Assembly: GCF_022829605.1 (NCBI RefSeq)
Contig: NZ_JAKSYD010000046.1
Span: 1-64,000 of the forward strand
DNA: 64,000 nucleotides
Source of the DNA: Methylobacterium sp. E-065
GTDB lineage: Bacteria > Pseudomonadota > Alphaproteobacteria > Rhizobiales > Beijerinckiaceae
Direction of reading: 5' to 3'
In this document: piece after piece, positions 1-8,830 of the stretch
Position numbering within the stretch: the stretch's first letter is position 1
How the letters are laid out: each line of letters opens with the position of its first letter
Notes under the pieces: model-generated
What the model saw: the letters and a program-made list of their open reading frames with translations, nothing else
Databases searched by the model: none
What the model was told of the DNA's origin: nothing
Program-made: the position numbers and the translations under genes

Positions 1-24
1 ACCGATCGGTGGCGGCTTGGGTCT

Positions 25-130
25 CTCCTCCGCTTGACGGGGAGGGGTTGGAGGTAAGGGGGGCGCAGGATCGAACGCCGCGTTTCCTTCTGAACCACCC
101 CCACCCCTGACCCCTCCCCGCAAGGGGGAA
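25..130. repeat. Intergenic inverted-repeat element, family A copy 1
   Basis: About 105 bases that begin with CTCC..CGGGGAGGGG and end with CCCTCCCCGCAAGGGGGA, with a CACCCCCACCCC block inside. A second copy in the same orientation lies at 39801-39908. The two ends are imperfect inverted repeats of each other, so the transcript could fold either way. It is non-coding. The rest of the first 384 bases shows no gene; the gene to its left lies outside the window. Confidence 0.7.
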
Positions 131-384
131 GGGAAAAGGCGCGTCTTGAATCTCCCATCATCCGCCTGAGCACAAGCAACGCTCTGCGCTCCTGCAGGAT
201 ACGGCCAAGCATCAGATCGCCCCGGGTCGACTTTCCGGCCCGACATGGCTATAAGATCTGATCACGCCGCGCATGATTGCGGCCATATTCTTGCCGCGCA
301 ATGCGTTCAGCGTAGAGTCATCCTCGATCGACGATTCTGCGTGTCGCCCAGCGCGGCACCCGCATCGCTGAAAGATTGCTCTAC

Positions 385-768
385 ATGCTGAAGCCCATCG
401 CCCTTGCGGCCCTCGCCGCCGGCCTGTCCATGCCGATCTGTGCGTCCGCGGAACCCGGCACGCATAACGGCCGGTGGTCGGTGGAGCTGGTGACCGAGAG
501 TGGCCTGTGCAACGCCCGCTACAGCTACGCGCTGGCCATCCGGGAGGGGCAGTTGCAGCTCGTCTCCGGCAGCGCCGGAGCCCGGGTCAGCGGCCATGTC
601 GGCGCCGACGGCGTTGTGGGCCTGAGCGTCAGCAACGGGACGGCGAGCGGCACCGGAACGGGCCGGCTGCAGGCCGGAACCGGTGCGGGCACTTGGAAAG
701 TGTCTTCGCTCTGCTCCGGCCGCTGGACCGCGCGGCGCAGTGATACCCGCACCGCGCAGGCCGAATAG
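385..768 (+). CDS. Small secreted protein of unknown function
   Basis: A 127-residue protein whose first ~24 residues form a clear signal peptide: a Lys at position 3, a hydrophobic Ala/Leu stretch and a likely cleavage after ASA. The mature part has three Cys (in GLCNARY and SSLCSGRW contexts) and Gly/Ser-rich beta-like segments, so a periplasmic or extracellular small domain is likely. An upstream TTG at 376 is also in frame, but the ATG at 385 gives a normal signal peptide. The downstream neighbour is convergent. I do not recognise a family. Confidence 0.7.
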   Translation: MLKPIALAALAAGLSMPICASAEPGTHNGRWSVELVTESGLCNARYSYALAIREGQLQLVSGSAGARVSGHVGADGVVGLSVSNGTASGTGTGRLQAGTGAGTWKVSSLCSGRWTARRSDTRTAQAE

Positions 769-769
769 T

Positions 770-822
770 GCGCTCTCCGCCGAAGTGGACACCGGTTCGA
801 CCGAAGAGAGCGCGTCAAAACA
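770..822. repeat. Intergenic repeat, family C (GCGCTCTCCGCCGAA element)
   Basis: The string from 770 begins GCGCTCTCCGCCGAAGTGG and runs on through a GAGCGCGTCAAAACAAGAGC-type tail. A 23-base version of its start, with one mismatch, recurs inverted at 13853-13875. From memory, similar strings occur in intergenic DNA of many Rhizobiales; this was not checked. Here it fills the gap between two convergent genes, each ending within about 60 bases of it. Confidence 0.55.
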
Positions 823-876
823 AGAGCTCAGAGCCGCGCACGATTGCAACGCGATCGGGCACGGCTCTAGCCGCGT

Positions 877-1239
877 TCAGGCCGCGGCGGCGAGCCAGTT
901 GCGCGCGTCTTCCAGACGGGCGCGCTCAAACACCTTGATCTGCGTCGGCGAGACGAAGTTAAAGGTCTCGGCCAAAGCCTTCAGCCAGGGGGCGTCCGTC
1001 ACCAGGGCGACGTGGCTGATGCTCTTCATCATCGAGATGCCGAAGCGCGGGTCCTTGAAGAACGCCGCCGGCTCCATGCCCTCGAAGGCGCGGATATCCT
1101 CGAGCAGCTTGATCTTGCCGCCCTTGTCGAGGTCGGACTTCATGGCGGTCATCGCCGCGTTCATCTCCTCGTCGGTGATCTTCCCGTCGACCACGATCTC
1201 GGCAACATTCGAATTCGGCGTCTTGGTGTAGGTCAGCAC
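877..1239 (-). CDS. STAS/SpoIIAA-like domain protein
   Basis: A 120-residue cytoplasmic protein. The pattern VDGKITDEEMNAAM, then KIKLLEDIRAFEGMEP, then a Trp-containing WLKALAETFN segment and VFERARLEDARNWL at the C-terminus matches the SpoIIAA-like (STAS/CRAL-TRIO-like) small proteins common in alphaproteobacteria. The biochemical role of this family is not established. The GTG at 1239 is chosen because a strong ribosome site (GGAGGAG) lies 6-8 bases upstream; a longer frame to the right has no such site and overlaps priA. It probably has its own transcript downstream of priA. Confidence 0.8.
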   Translation of the reverse strand: MLTYTKTPNSNVAEIVVDGKITDEEMNAAMTAMKSDLDKGGKIKLLEDIRAFEGMEPAAFFKDPRFGISMMKSISHVALVTDAPWLKALAETFNFVSPTQIKVFERARLEDARNWLAAAA

Positions 1240-1316
1240 TGATCGCTCCTCCGGGAATCGCCCGCGTCCCGTAGCCGGTGTCCGGCCCAGGTCCGCGGCC
1301 CCTTTAGACGAGTCTC

Positions 1317-3512
1317 CTACAAAAAGCTCTGCGGGTCGACATCGATCGCGACCCGGACGTTGCCACGCACCTTCGGCCCCCGGGCCAGCCAAGCGCGCAG
1401 ATAGCCCTGGAGATCGACGTTGCGCTCGGTCTTGATCAGAAGCCGGAAGCGGTAGCGCCCGCGGATCAGGGCCAGCGGCGCCTCGGCGGGGCCCAGCACC
1501 ATTACGCCCTCCGGCGGGTCGGCGGCGCGGGCCAGCGCCTGCCCGTGCGCTTCCGCGACCGCCCGGTCGTTGGCCGAGACGATCAGCGCCGCGAGCCGGC
1601 CGAAGGGCGGCAGCCCCGCCGCCTCGCGGGCCTGGATCTCCTCGGCGTAGAACCGCTCGGCATCCCCCGACAGCAGGGCGGCGATCACCGGATGCTCGGG
1701 CTGGTAGGTCTGGACCAGCGCCCGACCGGGCTTCTCGCCGCGCCCGGCCCGGCCGGTCACCTGCTGGAGCAGCTGGAAGGTGCGCTCCGCTGCCCGGGGG
1801 TCGCCCGAGGTCAGGCCGATATCGGCATCGAGCACGCCGACCAGCGTCAGGAACGGAAAATTGTGGCCCTTGGCGACGAGCTGGGTGCCGATCACGACGT
1901 CGCATTCTCCGGCCGCCACGGCGTCGAGCTCCTGCCGCAGGCGCTCGGCGCCGCCGGGGAAGTCGCTGGACAGGACGACGATGCGCCGGTCCGGGAACAG
2001 CTCGGCGGCCTCCTCGGCGATGCGCTCGACGCCCGGTCCGCAGGCCGTGAGATTGTCGAAGGTGCCGCACTCGGTGCAGGCCTCCGGCCGGCGCTCGGCG
2101 TAGCCGCACTGGTGGCAGACCAGGGCGCGACGGAACCGGTGTTCCACGAGCCAGGTCGAGCAGTTCTTGCACTGGTAGCGATGGCCGCAGGCCCGGCACA
2201 GGGTCAGCGGCGCGTAGCCCCGGCGGTTGAGGAACAGCAGAGCCTGCTCGCCGCGCTCCAGGGTGTGCTTCACCGCGTTGACCAGCGGGGGGCTGAGGAA
2301 GCGCCCGCGCTCGGGCTGGTCCCGGCGCATGTCGATCGCCGCGATATCGGGCATCTGCCGGCCGCCGAAGCGCTCGGGCAGGAGCACGTGGCGGTAGCGG
2401 CCGCGCGCCGCGTTCACCCGCGTCTCGATGGCGGGCGTCGCGGAGGTCAGCACCACCGGGCAGCCTTCGAGGCGTCCGCGCACCACCGCCATGTCGCGGG
2501 CGTGGTAGTGGACGCCGTCTTCCTGCTTGTAGGCGGTCTCGTGCTCCTCATCGACCACGATCAGGCCGAGGCGGGCGAAGGGCAGGAACAGGGCCGAGCG
2601 GGCGCCGACCACCACCAGCGCCTCGCCCTCGGCCACTGCGGCCCGCAGGCGCTCACGCCTCTTGCCGCCGATCCCGGAATGCCAGGCCGCCGGCCTCACC
2701 CCGAAGCGCACCGCGAACCGGTCGAGGAACTGCGCCGTGAGCGCGATCTCGGGCATTAGGATCAGCGCCTGAAAACCCGCCCGGATGCAGGCCGCCACCG
2801 CCTCGAAATAGACCTCGGTCTTGCCCGAGCCGGTGACGCCCTCCAGCAGGACCGGCCGCGGATCGGCGGCCGCTTCCGGCTCGCCGGGCGGCCGGTGCCA
2901 GGGGAAACCTTCGAGCAGCGCGGTGACCGCATCGCCTTGCGCGGGCGAGAGCGGCGTCCGCGGAAATGCGGGATCGGGCCGCGGCGCGACCGGCTCGGGC
3001 TCGACCGCAACGGTCTCCAGGACGCCGTCGTCGATCAGCCCGTCGATCACCGAGGCGGAGACCCCGGCCTCCTTGGCGAGCGCGCTCTTGCCCCGCAGCG
3101 CGCCGTCGGCGGCGACCGCCAGGACCTTGGTGCGGGCGGCGGTCGGCCGCGACGGGGGCTTGTCGGTGAGGCGGACGGCGACCCGGATGGTCTCGGCGGC
3201 ATTGGCCTCGTCGGGCAGGCGCAACACCATGGCGAGCGCCGAGCCCTTCGGCGCCAGCGTGTAGCGGGCAATCCAGTCGACGAGGCTGCGCAGAGGCTCC
3301 GACAGGGGCGGGTAGGGCAGGCGGCCCGTCACCGGCCGCAGATTCGAGCCGCCGGCCGTCTCGGCGAGGCCCCAGACGACGCCGACGATCTCGCGCGGCC
3401 CCAGCGGCACCTGGACCACGTCGCCGATCGCGAGTTCGAGCCCGGCCGGCACGACGTAGCTGTAGGGCGTGTCGAGGGCGAGCGGGATCAGGATCTCGGC
3501 GATAGACGGCAT
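1317..3512 (-). CDS. priA: Primosomal protein N' (replication-restart helicase PriA)
   Basis: 731 residues, the usual PriA length. PriA binds stalled forks and reloads the replicative helicase. An N-terminal DNA-binding domain (residues ~1-100, starting MPSIAEILIPLALD) is followed by a superfamily 2 helicase with Walker A GVTGSGKT near residue 228 and a DEEH box near 320. An insertion with paired Cys motifs (CRACG, CKNC, CHQCG, CTECG, about 430-485) binds zinc. The C-terminal helicase half has the GTQLVAKGH and QVTGRAGRG motifs. The ATG at 3512 gives the canonical N-terminus, and everything longer is an unrelated reading of the neighbouring gene. Catalytic motifs are intact. Confidence 0.97.
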   Translation of the reverse strand: MPSIAEILIPLALDTPYSYVVPAGLELAIGDVVQVPLGPREIVGVVWGLAETAGGSNLRPVTGRLPYPPLSEPLRSLVDWIARYTLAPKGSALAMVLRLPDEANAAETIRVAVRLTDKPPSRPTAARTKVLAVAADGALRGKSALAKEAGVSASVIDGLIDDGVLETVAVEPEPVAPRPDPAFPRTPLSPAQGDAVTALLEGFPWHRPPGEPEAAADPRPVLLEGVTGSGKTEVYFEAVAACIRAGFQALILMPEIALTAQFLDRFAVRFGVRPAAWHSGIGGKRRERLRAAVAEGEALVVVGARSALFLPFARLGLIVVDEEHETAYKQEDGVHYHARDMAVVRGRLEGCPVVLTSATPAIETRVNAARGRYRHVLLPERFGGRQMPDIAAIDMRRDQPERGRFLSPPLVNAVKHTLERGEQALLFLNRRGYAPLTLCRACGHRYQCKNCSTWLVEHRFRRALVCHQCGYAERRPEACTECGTFDNLTACGPGVERIAEEAAELFPDRRIVVLSSDFPGGAERLRQELDAVAAGECDVVIGTQLVAKGHNFPFLTLVGVLDADIGLTSGDPRAAERTFQLLQQVTGRAGRGEKPGRALVQTYQPEHPVIAALLSGDAERFYAEEIQAREAAGLPPFGRLAALIVSANDRAVAEAHGQALARAADPPEGVMVLGPAEAPLALIRGRYRFRLLIKTERNVDLQGYLRAWLARGPKVRGNVRVAIDVDPQSFL

Positions 3513-3577
3513 ACTGGGCTTTTCGGGCGGCTCCGTTCCGGGTCCGTACCACAGGCTCGAAAAAAGAACCCGTGGCT

Positions 3578-4744
3578 TCAGCGTGGCCTCAGCCCGGGCA
3601 CCAGCGGCAGGGCGGCGAGGCTCAAGGCCGCCATCGCCCAGAAGGCCGGCGCCCCGAACGCGCCGTAGAGCAGCCCGGAGGCGAGCGTCGCGAGCACGCC
3701 GGACAGGCCGAGCCCCAGGGTCCCGTAGAGGGCGAGCGCGGTGGCGCGCAGCTCCGGCGGCGTGGTCTGCTCGATCAGGCCCAGGCAGGCGAGGTGCAGG
3801 AGCGCGAAGCTCAACCCGTGCAGCGCCTCGGCGGCGGCGAGCCAGGGCACCACGACTGTCGCGCCCAGCACCGCCCAGCGCAGGGCGCCCGCGATGGCCG
3901 CCACCGCGATGCCGGCCGGAAGCCCGATCCGAGCCAGCAGGGGCGGTCCGACCAGCAGGAAGACCAGGACCTCGGCGAGAACCGAGACCGACCAGAGCAG
4001 GCCGGCGATTCCGGCCGGGATCCCGGCGGCGCGCCACAGGATCATGGCGAACCCGTCATGCATGGCGTGGGCGCCGATCACCAGGGCGGCAGCCAGCACC
4101 GTGCGGCGGAAGCGCGGGAGCACGATGAGCGCGGCGAAGCCCCGCCAGGGCGGCCCGGCGGCAACGGACTCGGTGCGGTCAGACGGCGGCAGGGCCAGGG
4201 AAGCGGCAGCCGCCGCGAGGAACAGGGTGCCGCTCGCCCAGAGGGCAGCCGCGAGGCCGAGCGCCGCGATCAGCCAGCCTGCCGCGACGGTCGCCGCGAT
4301 GAAGGCGGACGAGCCGGCGGCGCGGACCCAGCCATACTGGAAGGCTGCCCCGCCCCGCGCGGCGGCCAGCGTCAACGCGTCGGCCAGCGGAGCGGGGGCG
4401 GCCGTCCCCGCCGCGTAGAGCAGGGCCGGCCCGATCAGCTGTGCGAACCCGATGCCGGGCAGGTGGGCCAGGACCGCAAGGCCCGCCACGGCGAGGCTCG
4501 CCGCCAGGATCGGGCGGGCCGCCTGCCACCGATCGGACCAGGCGCCGGCGAGTGGGCCGATGACGAGGCGCAGGGCGCCCGCTGCGGCGAGCAGCATCCC
4601 GATCGCGCCGGGATCGAGGCCGCGCATCGCCAGGAAGCCCGGCAGGATCGGCGAAAGGATACCGTAGGCCCCGTAGAGCGTACTGTAGAGGACGAAGAAG
4701 CCGACAAGGCCGCCCCTCCGCGTGCTGATCGTTCCCGCCCCCAT
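3578..4744 (-). CDS. MFS transporter, HcaT/3-phenylpropionate-type
   Basis: 388 residues with about 12 hydrophobic helices and short loops. The segment after TM2 (LVIGPLAGAWSDRWQARRP-like) is the MFS loop 2-3 signature. Overall spacing and the GFFVLYSTLYGAYGILSPILPGFL start resemble the MFS_1-like/HcaT group (small carboxylate or unknown substrates). Substrate cannot be read from sequence. It lies 65 bases upstream of priA on the same strand, with no strong ribosome site visible for priA between them, so co-transcription is possible. Confidence 0.85.
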   Translation of the reverse strand: MGAGTISTRRGGLVGFFVLYSTLYGAYGILSPILPGFLAMRGLDPGAIGMLLAAAGALRLVIGPLAGAWSDRWQAARPILAASLAVAGLAVLAHLPGIGFAQLIGPALLYAAGTAAPAPLADALTLAAARGGAAFQYGWVRAAGSSAFIAATVAAGWLIAALGLAAALWASGTLFLAAAAASLALPPSDRTESVAAGPPWRGFAALIVLPRFRRTVLAAALVIGAHAMHDGFAMILWRAAGIPAGIAGLLWSVSVLAEVLVFLLVGPPLLARIGLPAGIAVAAIAGALRWAVLGATVVVPWLAAAEALHGLSFALLHLACLGLIEQTTPPELRATALALYGTLGLGLSGVLATLASGLLYGAFGAPAFWAMAALSLAALPLVPGLRPR

Positions 4745-4797
4745 GGGCGGAGCGTAGCACCGGTGCGAGCCCGTGTGTCAGGGCCGATGCGGGCCGG

Positions 4798-5055
4798 TCA
4801 GCAGGGGCGACGGACCGCGAAGCGATAGCGGCGACCCTGCGCGTCCACCAACTCGCTGTCGGGGCTCTCCTGCCAGACCACCTCGTCCTCGGGACGGGCC
4901 GCGTCGGTCAGGGTCGCGCCGCGAACGATATCGAGGCTGAGGCCGAAGCCGTAATTGGTGGCGGTCGCGTCGGTGATCGCAGCCGAGATGTCGGCCTCGT
5001 CGGGCAAGCAGGCGAACAGGACGCCGTCGGCGATCGCGAGGGTGTAGGTTTGCAC
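4798..5055 (-). CDS. Small hypothetical protein
   Basis: 85 residues from a GTG at 5055, chosen because GGAGC stands 8 bases upstream. An in-frame ATG at 5094 would add 13 residues but lacks a ribosome site. The protein is acidic in the middle (LPDEADISAAITDATATNYG) and ends RYRFAVRRPC. No signal peptide or membrane helix. I do not recognise a family. It lies between the MFS gene and an App1-like phosphatase on the same strand; 212 non-coding bases separate it from the latter. Confidence 0.6.
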   Translation of the reverse strand: MQTYTLAIADGVLFACLPDEADISAAITDATATNYGFGLSLDIVRGATLTDAARPEDEVVWQESPDSELVDAQGRRYRFAVRRPC

Positions 5056-5267
5056 GGATGGGCTCCAGCGGATTTTACGAGCATGGACCAGCATGCGAGC
5101 GGCGGAACCTAAGCATCGCAACCCGGATGTGAACCCATCCAAGCGCGATGCTGCATTGCACCATTGCGTGAGGACCAGCCATCAGCGTCCGCGATGGGCG
5201 TCGAAGTACCGGGCCACAGGGGACGCGTTCGACGCGACCAGCGCTCCGGCTGACGCGCGCGGCGCGT

Positions 5268-6563
5268 TCAGGCGTCGAGGCGCGGGAGCGTGGCCGGGCG
5301 TTCCGGCTCGACCACCAGGGTCGCCGGCACGGCGCCGTCGCCCGCCAGCGCCTCGGCGATCGCCTCCGGGGCAATCGGGTCCTCCGCTGCCGGTCCGGCG
5401 GGATCCGGCGTGATCCGGGCAGTCTCCCGGCGCGGCCCGGTCTCGGTGTCGGCGGCGTGCTCATCGGCGACACCAGCCACGGCTTCGCGGGCGATCAGGC
5501 CGATCGCGGCGGCGTGCTCGGCCATGGCGACACTGTCGGCGGCGAGCACGAGGCTGGACCCCGCCCGGGCGACCGCAGCGGCGAGGCGCACGATCTCCTC
5601 GACACGCCCGGAATCGCGGGAGACGTTGCGGATGTAGACCGCCAGAACCCGCCCGGGATTCTCCTCGACGATCTGCGCGTAGACTTCCGGGTCGTGCTGC
5701 CCGCTGTCGCCGATCAGCACGAAGGGCAGGTCCCGATAGAGCGCGAGCATGTGCCGGATCACCGCCTGCTTGTGGTCGGTGGCCCGACGCGGCAGCGGGT
5801 GCGTCCAGGACAGGCCCCATTCCCGCAGGAACAGCACCGGCCCGGCCGGGATACCGTGCCGTTGGAAGAATTCCGACAGCATCTCGTAGAGGCCCCAGGG
5901 GGCGCGGGAGACGTAGAGCATCGGATTGCCGTCCGCGCCGCCGACGCCCGCGTGCAGGGCCCGGTACAGGGCGGCGACGCCCGGGAAGGCGACCCGGCTG
6001 TCGGCATCCTCTACGAACAGCCGCCAGAGCATCTTCAGCTTGTTGGCGACGCCGGTGCGCATCACCGTGTCGTCGATATCGCTGACCACGACGCAGCGGC
6101 AGTTCTCGGGCGGGATGAACACCGCGCCCTCGGCCGGGATCGGCGGATCGCTTTCGAGGACCAGCTCGACCGGATGCCACGCGGCCCGCTCCGCCGGTGG
6201 GTCGTGCGGATGCAGGTGGATACGGAAATAGCCGTCGCGGTCGGTCTCGACCCGGACCGCAGCCCCGCCGAACCGGGCCGATACGGACGCCCCCGCCACG
6301 GTCCGCCGGGCGATGCGGCGGCGCAGGTCGCGCCACTGCGCCCGCAGCGAATCCGGATCCTCCCCCGGGATGCCGGGGGATTGGCGAAACACCCGCCCGA
6401 TCAGGAAGATCGCCTCCCGCGAGCCGTAGCCGCGATAGGGCTCGACCACGAGCCCGCCGCGGCCCTTGCCGCCATGGCCTTGCGCCCGGCGGACCGGCCG
6501 GACGAGGACACGCAGCGCCTTGCCGGCGCCCCTGCGCACGCGGGCGCTCATGCGGGACGCCAT
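5268..6563 (-). CDS. App1-type phosphatase (DUF2183 domain)
   Basis: 431 residues. The core is the App1/DUF2183 HAD-type phosphatase domain, with the nucleophile motif VSDIDDTVMRTG near residue 160, YVSRAPWGLYE, and FVLIGDSGQHDPEVY with the acidic pair near 295-300. The yeast relative App1 dephosphorylates phosphatidate; the bacterial substrate is unknown. The N-terminus is very basic (SARVRRGAGKALRVLVRPVRR), with no signal peptide. The last ~70 residues are low-complexity Pro/Ala/Glu. Its start is 8 bases after the stop of the DUF3775 gene, so the two form an operon. Confidence 0.88.
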   Translation of the reverse strand: MASRMSARVRRGAGKALRVLVRPVRRAQGHGGKGRGGLVVEPYRGYGSREAIFLIGRVFRQSPGIPGEDPDSLRAQWRDLRRRIARRTVAGASVSARFGGAAVRVETDRDGYFRIHLHPHDPPAERAAWHPVELVLESDPPIPAEGAVFIPPENCRCVVVSDIDDTVMRTGVANKLKMLWRLFVEDADSRVAFPGVAALYRALHAGVGGADGNPMLYVSRAPWGLYEMLSEFFQRHGIPAGPVLFLREWGLSWTHPLPRRATDHKQAVIRHMLALYRDLPFVLIGDSGQHDPEVYAQIVEENPGRVLAVYIRNVSRDSGRVEEIVRLAAAVARAGSSLVLAADSVAMAEHAAAIGLIAREAVAGVADEHAADTETGPRRETARITPDPAGPAAEDPIAPEAIAEALAGDGAVPATLVVEPERPATLPRLDA

Positions 6564-6571
6564 GGCGTCGA

Positions 6572-6970
6572 TCAGGCCTGAGGCAGCTCGGGGCTCAGCC
6601 CCAGCGCGTCCAGGCCTTCCTCCAGCAGGTCCCCGCTATCGGGCGCGCCCAGCAATTCCTTCACGGCGCCGTCGCCCGCAGCCTCCCGCTCCCGGGCGAA
6701 GCGCACCGCGTCACCCCACTCCTCCGGCTCCATGTCGCCGCGGCCGATGTAGAGCAGCGCCAGCAGCTCCGCGCGGGCATCGTCGTCGAGCCCGGCGATC
6801 ATGCCGCGGACCTCTTCCTCCGTGGCATCGTCGGTGCCGGAGATCAGGACGTCCGTGGAGCCGTCGTCGATCGGGTTCGAGCCCGAATCCGGATCGGTGT
6901 TGCCCTCCTTCACCGCGATGGCGCGCAGCCGGAAAACAATGTCGGTGACGGTTTCGACGGCGATATCCAT
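6572..6970 (-). CDS. DUF3775 domain protein
   Basis: 132 residues, strongly acidic and soluble. MDIAVETVTDIVFRLRAIAVKE, EEVRGMIAGLDDDARAELLALLYIGRG and EEWGDAVRFARE match the DUF3775 family of short alphaproteobacterial proteins with no known function. ATG at 6970 is used; the extension to its right is not family-like. It is the first gene of a two-gene unit with the App1-like phosphatase, which hints at a shared but unknown job. Confidence 0.85.
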   Translation of the reverse strand: MDIAVETVTDIVFRLRAIAVKEGNTDPDSGSNPIDDGSTDVLISGTDDATEEEVRGMIAGLDDDARAELLALLYIGRGDMEPEEWGDAVRFAREREAAGDGAVKELLGAPDSGDLLEEGLDALGLSPELPQA

Positions 6971-7177
6971 GCGGTGTGCTCCGGACGCTGAAACGGTCGG
7001 GCCCGCTGGGCCCTCAAGCGGCGACAACGGGCGAGCGGGCGCCGGGTTCGCCCTATCCTCATCGAACCGCGCCGTATCGAACCGTGCATGCGTGGTCCGC
7101 GCCCCTTTGCGGCCCCGCGTCCGTGGGCTAGAGCCAACGCGACTTCTCCGACGACCGGATCAAGACTGGCGAGTGAC

Positions 7178-8770
7178 GTGGTTTCACAGAAGACTGCCCT
7201 CACATCGCCCGTCGATCGCGTCGCATCTCAAGTCCATCATTGCTCTTCCCGGCCCATTGCCCGGCGGCGAGCGCTGGCCCTGAGCGGACTCGGCGCGCTG
7301 GTGACCTCCGGGCTTCTCGCGCCCGATGGCGCGATGGCCCGTCCGGCCGGCTTCGAGGGCAGCGCGCCGAGCTGCTACGTGACCGGCGGCGGGGGCCTGG
7401 AGATCTGCCGCGACGGCTCGGAGGCCGAGGGCGTGCTGATCGCGCCCGCGCCCTGCGCCTTCGTGCGCGGCGTGCAGATCCTGCGACTGCCCCGCACCGA
7501 GGCGCCTGGTCCGATCCAGACCCTGTTCCAGGGCCAGACCCCGATCGCGAGCCGCCGCGACGAGCCCTGCCCGGAGCGACGCGCGATCGACAGTCGGGAC
7601 GGCGGGTCCCTGCGCACGGGGCGCACCGTCGAGGCTCTGGTCACGACGCTGCCCCCCACGGCCGACCGCTTCTGGGTCGATCTGCCGGAGGAGCGCGCGA
7701 AGTCCCGCGGCTGGTCCGAGCCGACGCCGGCCGCGGAGGGGATCGGCCCACGCGACCCGATCGCGGTGGCCGGCCGCGATTGGGCCGGGGAGGCCTACAG
7801 CTACGTGTTCCTGCTCGGGCAGGAGCGGGTGGCCGTGGCCAACGCCCAGGACGACGCCCAGGACGACGGGCCGGCGCGCCGGCGGCGGCGGGCACAGTCC
7901 GATGAGGCCGGACCCGGACCGGCCGATGTCCGGCGCCGGGTCCAGATCGAGGCCCGCACCCTGGACTTCCAGACCTTCGAGATCCGCACCCGCTCCGCCG
8001 ATGGCTACGGCCTCGCCTGGACGCCGTTCGAGCCCAAGGCCGGCACGAAGTCCGGTCGCGGGCGGAGCGATCCGCCGGCGCCCGCGCCGGTGATCGACGC
8101 GGCCGGCAAGCCGGTGGCCTCCGCCTGCACGGCCCCGGCCTTCGAGACGCATGGGCTCGCGGGCTCGATCAGCATCGTCGATCGCACCTATCACTATGTC
8201 TACACGGACGTGCTGCCTGAGGATTGCGGCCTCGCCCCGGAGAAGCGGCGCACGGGGCTGTACCTGCGCACCGCGCAGGACCTGTCGGGCCCGAAGGTCT
8301 GGTCGGTGGCGAAAAAGCTCGCCGGTCCGCTGCCGCCGGGGAGCCTCGTGCGGGTGGCCCGCGCCAAGGGCCTGCAGCGCTGGGCGGTGTCGTACTCCTG
8401 CCAGAGGCCGGCCAACGCCCCGGGCGGGCCCGTGGCCGATATCTGCCTGCAATACACCGCCGACACGAATCTCGACGGGATCGGCGCCCTCAAGCTCTAC
8501 GCCGACCCGATCGAGGCAGGCCGCTCGCCGGCCTATCTCGGCCTGCGCTCGGGGGGCGACGGCAGCGGCCGGTTCGACCGGAGTGCCCATTTCTGGATGA
8601 CGGACGCGCAGGGCAACCTCGATACGCCGTCGATCTACCCCAACAAGGCCGGCTTCCTGACCTGGCTCGACCGGCTCGCTCCCACGGCGTCGGGTCGCGA
8701 CACGTCGAGCCTCTACGGCCGGCCGGTCTACTGGGCGACGTGGACGGTGCGCCGGACCGACGCGCAATAA
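7178..8770 (+). CDS. Exported protein of unknown function, Tat-like signal
   Basis: 530 residues from a GTG at 7178; the start is uncertain, since the frame stays open to 7088. Residues ~24-50 read IARRRALALSGLGALVTSGLLA, a twin-arginine-type signal followed by an AMA-type cleavage site. The mature protein has several Cys pairs (SCYVTGGGGLEICRD, PCAFV, SYSCQRP..ICLQY) and repeated beta-strand-like segments, plus an Asp/Arg-rich stretch (QDDAQDDGPARRRRRAQ). I do not recognise a family; a large periplasmic beta-rich protein is the best description. It is 60 bases upstream of the CNNM-type gene on the same strand. Confidence 0.7.
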   Translation: MVSQKTALTSPVDRVASQVHHCSSRPIARRRALALSGLGALVTSGLLAPDGAMARPAGFEGSAPSCYVTGGGGLEICRDGSEAEGVLIAPAPCAFVRGVQILRLPRTEAPGPIQTLFQGQTPIASRRDEPCPERRAIDSRDGGSLRTGRTVEALVTTLPPTADRFWVDLPEERAKSRGWSEPTPAAEGIGPRDPIAVAGRDWAGEAYSYVFLLGQERVAVANAQDDAQDDGPARRRRRAQSDEAGPGPADVRRRVQIEARTLDFQTFEIRTRSADGYGLAWTPFEPKAGTKSGRGRSDPPAPAPVIDAAGKPVASACTAPAFETHGLAGSISIVDRTYHYVYTDVLPEDCGLAPEKRRTGLYLRTAQDLSGPKVWSVAKKLAGPLPPGSLVRVARAKGLQRWAVSYSCQRPANAPGGPVADICLQYTADTNLDGIGALKLYADPIEAGRSPAYLGLRSGGDGSGRFDRSAHFWMTDAQGNLDTPSIYPNKAGFLTWLDRLAPTASGRDTSSLYGRPVYWATWTVRRTDAQ

Positions 8771-8830
8771 GCGGCGCGAGCCGCTATATGGGCAGCCGAC
8801 TCGCCGTACTGGGCTGGCCTGACGGAACCG

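Noticed and set aside
1240..2199. N-terminal extension of the STAS-like gene to 2199
   Set aside because: It overlaps priA in a wrong frame; a strong ribosome site marks the GTG at 1239.
5457..6581. Long plus-strand open frame across the App1-type phosphatase
   Set aside because: High-GC antisense shadow; no family features, while the minus-strand frame has all phosphatase motifs.
6860..6900. GGGTTCGAGCCCGAATCC, resembling a tRNA T-arm
   Set aside because: It lies inside the DUF3775 coding frame and no acceptor or anticodon stem can be built around it.
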